NCBI GenBank assembly: GCA_964640795.1
Contig: CAZXIN010000032.1
Span: 1-64,000, forward strand
Direction of reading: 5' to 3'
Source of the DNA: M269 sp964640795
Lineage (GTDB): Bacteria > Pseudomonadota > Gammaproteobacteria > Enterobacterales > Alteromonadaceae
DNA: 64,000 bases
The position numbers and the translations under genes are program-made. Positions within the stretch are counted from its first letter, which is position 1; every line of letters begins with the position of its first letter. Below are positions 63,472 through 64,000 of this stretch, in pieces. The notes under the pieces are model-generated. The model made no database searches. It saw only the letters and a list, made by a program, of their open reading frames with translations, and had not been told where the DNA came from.

Positions 63472-63498
63472 CAGCACCTTCAAAACACCAAAGTGCTG
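63472..63498 (-). promoter_or_regulatory. fliC leader hairpin 1
   Basis: Inverted repeat CAGCACCTT ... AAAGTGCTG (8 pairs plus one G.U) with a 9-base loop inside the fliC 5' untranslated region, about 55 bases before the start codon. It could stabilise the transcript or be a regulator site. Confidence 0.5.
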
Positions 63499-63512
63499 CC
63501 TCAATATTCGAA

Positions 63513-63532
63513 AAGAAATACCTCTATTTCTT
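63513..63532 (-). promoter_or_regulatory. fliC leader hairpin 2
   Basis: An exact 8-bp inverted repeat (AAGAAATA with TATTTCTT) closes a 4-base loop, GAGG on the transcript strand. A GG-containing loop is the kind of place where CsrA/RsmA can bind, though the exact ANGGA core is not present. Confidence 0.45.
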
Positions 63533-63581
63533 CTCAGGATTTTATCTAACAATAAAAAGGTAAAATCCCCCTCAACTAAAG

Positions 63582-63608
63582 TTATCGACACCAACTAAAA
63601 CTTCTTTA
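63582..63608 (-). promoter_or_regulatory. Sigma-28 (FliA) promoter of fliC
   Basis: On the minus strand TAAA, 15 bases, then GTCGATAA. This is the FliA consensus (TAAA-N15-GCCGATAA) with one mismatch and exact spacing. Upstream is a run of A/T that may serve as UP element. The transcript would start near 63575. Confidence 0.85.
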
Positions 63609-64000
63609 GCTTTTTTTTGAAAAAAAATTAAATTTATTTAAAAGCACCAAGGAAAACAACGGTTAAGAATATTTTTTTCATTAATATCAAAAGCTTAATC
63701 AGGAAAAGCTGAACAGCATAAATTGCCCCATTTTGAATAATACAGGTTGTTCAACGCAAAACGTGGCTATGTAGGAATGTCGCAGCTACCTTTCAAATAG
63801 CCATAACGAGGTAGTGGGAGATCTATATGTCTCCACAAAGATTGGTTTAAAACGATTTCATACTATAGAAAATTTCTTCGACGTAGAATCATTATGCCTT
63901 CACAGGCTCCCTTTTTAACGTCGCTCTAAATCCAACTGAATGAGTCCAATTTATACTTATTCAACGATAGGTTTATTCACTCTCATAATAAAATAGTAGA
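63609..64000. other. Region upstream of fliC, no gene seen
   Basis: About 390 bp without a credible coding frame. The first 60 bp are A/T runs flanking the fliC promoter. Between about 63760 and 63840 several short inverted repeats overlap (GGCTAT/ATAGCC, CTACCT/AGGTAG, GTGGGAG/CTCCAC), so a small structured RNA or the trailing end of a neighbouring unit is possible. Confidence 0.4.

Noticed and set aside
1..64000. CRISPR arrays, insertion sequences, prophage, tRNA or rRNA genes
   Set aside because: No regularly spaced repeats, transposase or integrase frames, or tRNA-like cloverleaf seen on reading either strand; a covariance-model search would be needed to exclude small RNAs.

Overview
The window is a flagellar chromosomal region from a motile, probably marine gammaproteobacterium with polar flagella. 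The evidence is a FleQ/FleS/FleR (FlrABC) sigma-54 cascade, FlhF with the first codons of FlhG/FleN, and a fliEFGHIJ-fliKLMNOPQR-flhBAF order, all typical of Pseudomonas/Vibrio/Oceanospirillales-type polar systems. The species cannot be named from sequence alone. The glycan island looks visibly AT-richer than the flagellar core.

Layout. (1) 1-16893, minus strand: flagellar basal body, export apparatus and switch genes, from fliE down to flhF and the first 65 bases of flhG. Sigma-54 type -24/-12 elements with exact GG-N10-GC spacing lie before fliE, fliK and flhA. (2) 17205-21359, minus strand: fleR, fleS and fleQ, with another sigma-54 element before fleS. (3) 21765-22904: trxC-type thioredoxin and a LysE/RhtB exporter. 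(4) 23046-23849: a second, divergent flagellin, divergently oriented from (5) a very large Maf-type flagellin glycosyltransferase and a GT61 enzyme on the plus strand. (6) 29403-48843, minus strand: a long glycan operon. It encodes a dTDP-3-amino sugar branch (fdtA/C/B, with rmlB/rmlA divergent on the plus strand), glycosyltransferases and methyltransferases, and a CDP-hexose branch (rfbF, rfbG, epimerase, 3-C-methyltransferase, aminotransferase). It continues with a 2-oxoacid-dehydrogenase-like E1 alpha/beta pair plus a lipoyl-domain/sugar-acyltransferase fusion, two TylF-like methyltransferases, a PhyH dioxygenase, a CmcI-like protein and a radical SAM/SPASM protein. A sigma-28 (FliA) type promoter sits at the head of this run. 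(7) 50982-63417, minus strand: fliC, flaG, fliD, fliS, a FliT-like gene, then the complete pseudaminic acid pathway (pseB, C, F, I, G, H), followed by an ACP, an AMP-dependent ligase and an SDR. fliC has a well-matched sigma-28 promoter and a long, structured 5' leader.

How it fits together. The island appears to make three activated sugars with three different nucleotides (dTDP-3-acylamino sugar, CDP-C-methyl amino sugar, CMP-pseudaminic acid), plus decorations and transferases that probably glycosylate the two flagellins.

The most unusual element is at 33941-36916. A protein with the domain order lipoyl, E1-binding, then NeuD/PglD-type left-handed beta-helix acyltransferase is encoded directly downstream of E1 beta and E1 alpha genes. 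I infer that a dedicated E1 makes an acyl group from a 2-oxoacid and loads it on the lipoyl arm, and that the fused transferase passes it to the amino sugar, possibly without free acyl-CoA. A second acyl-activation route (ACP, ligase, SDR) follows pseH.
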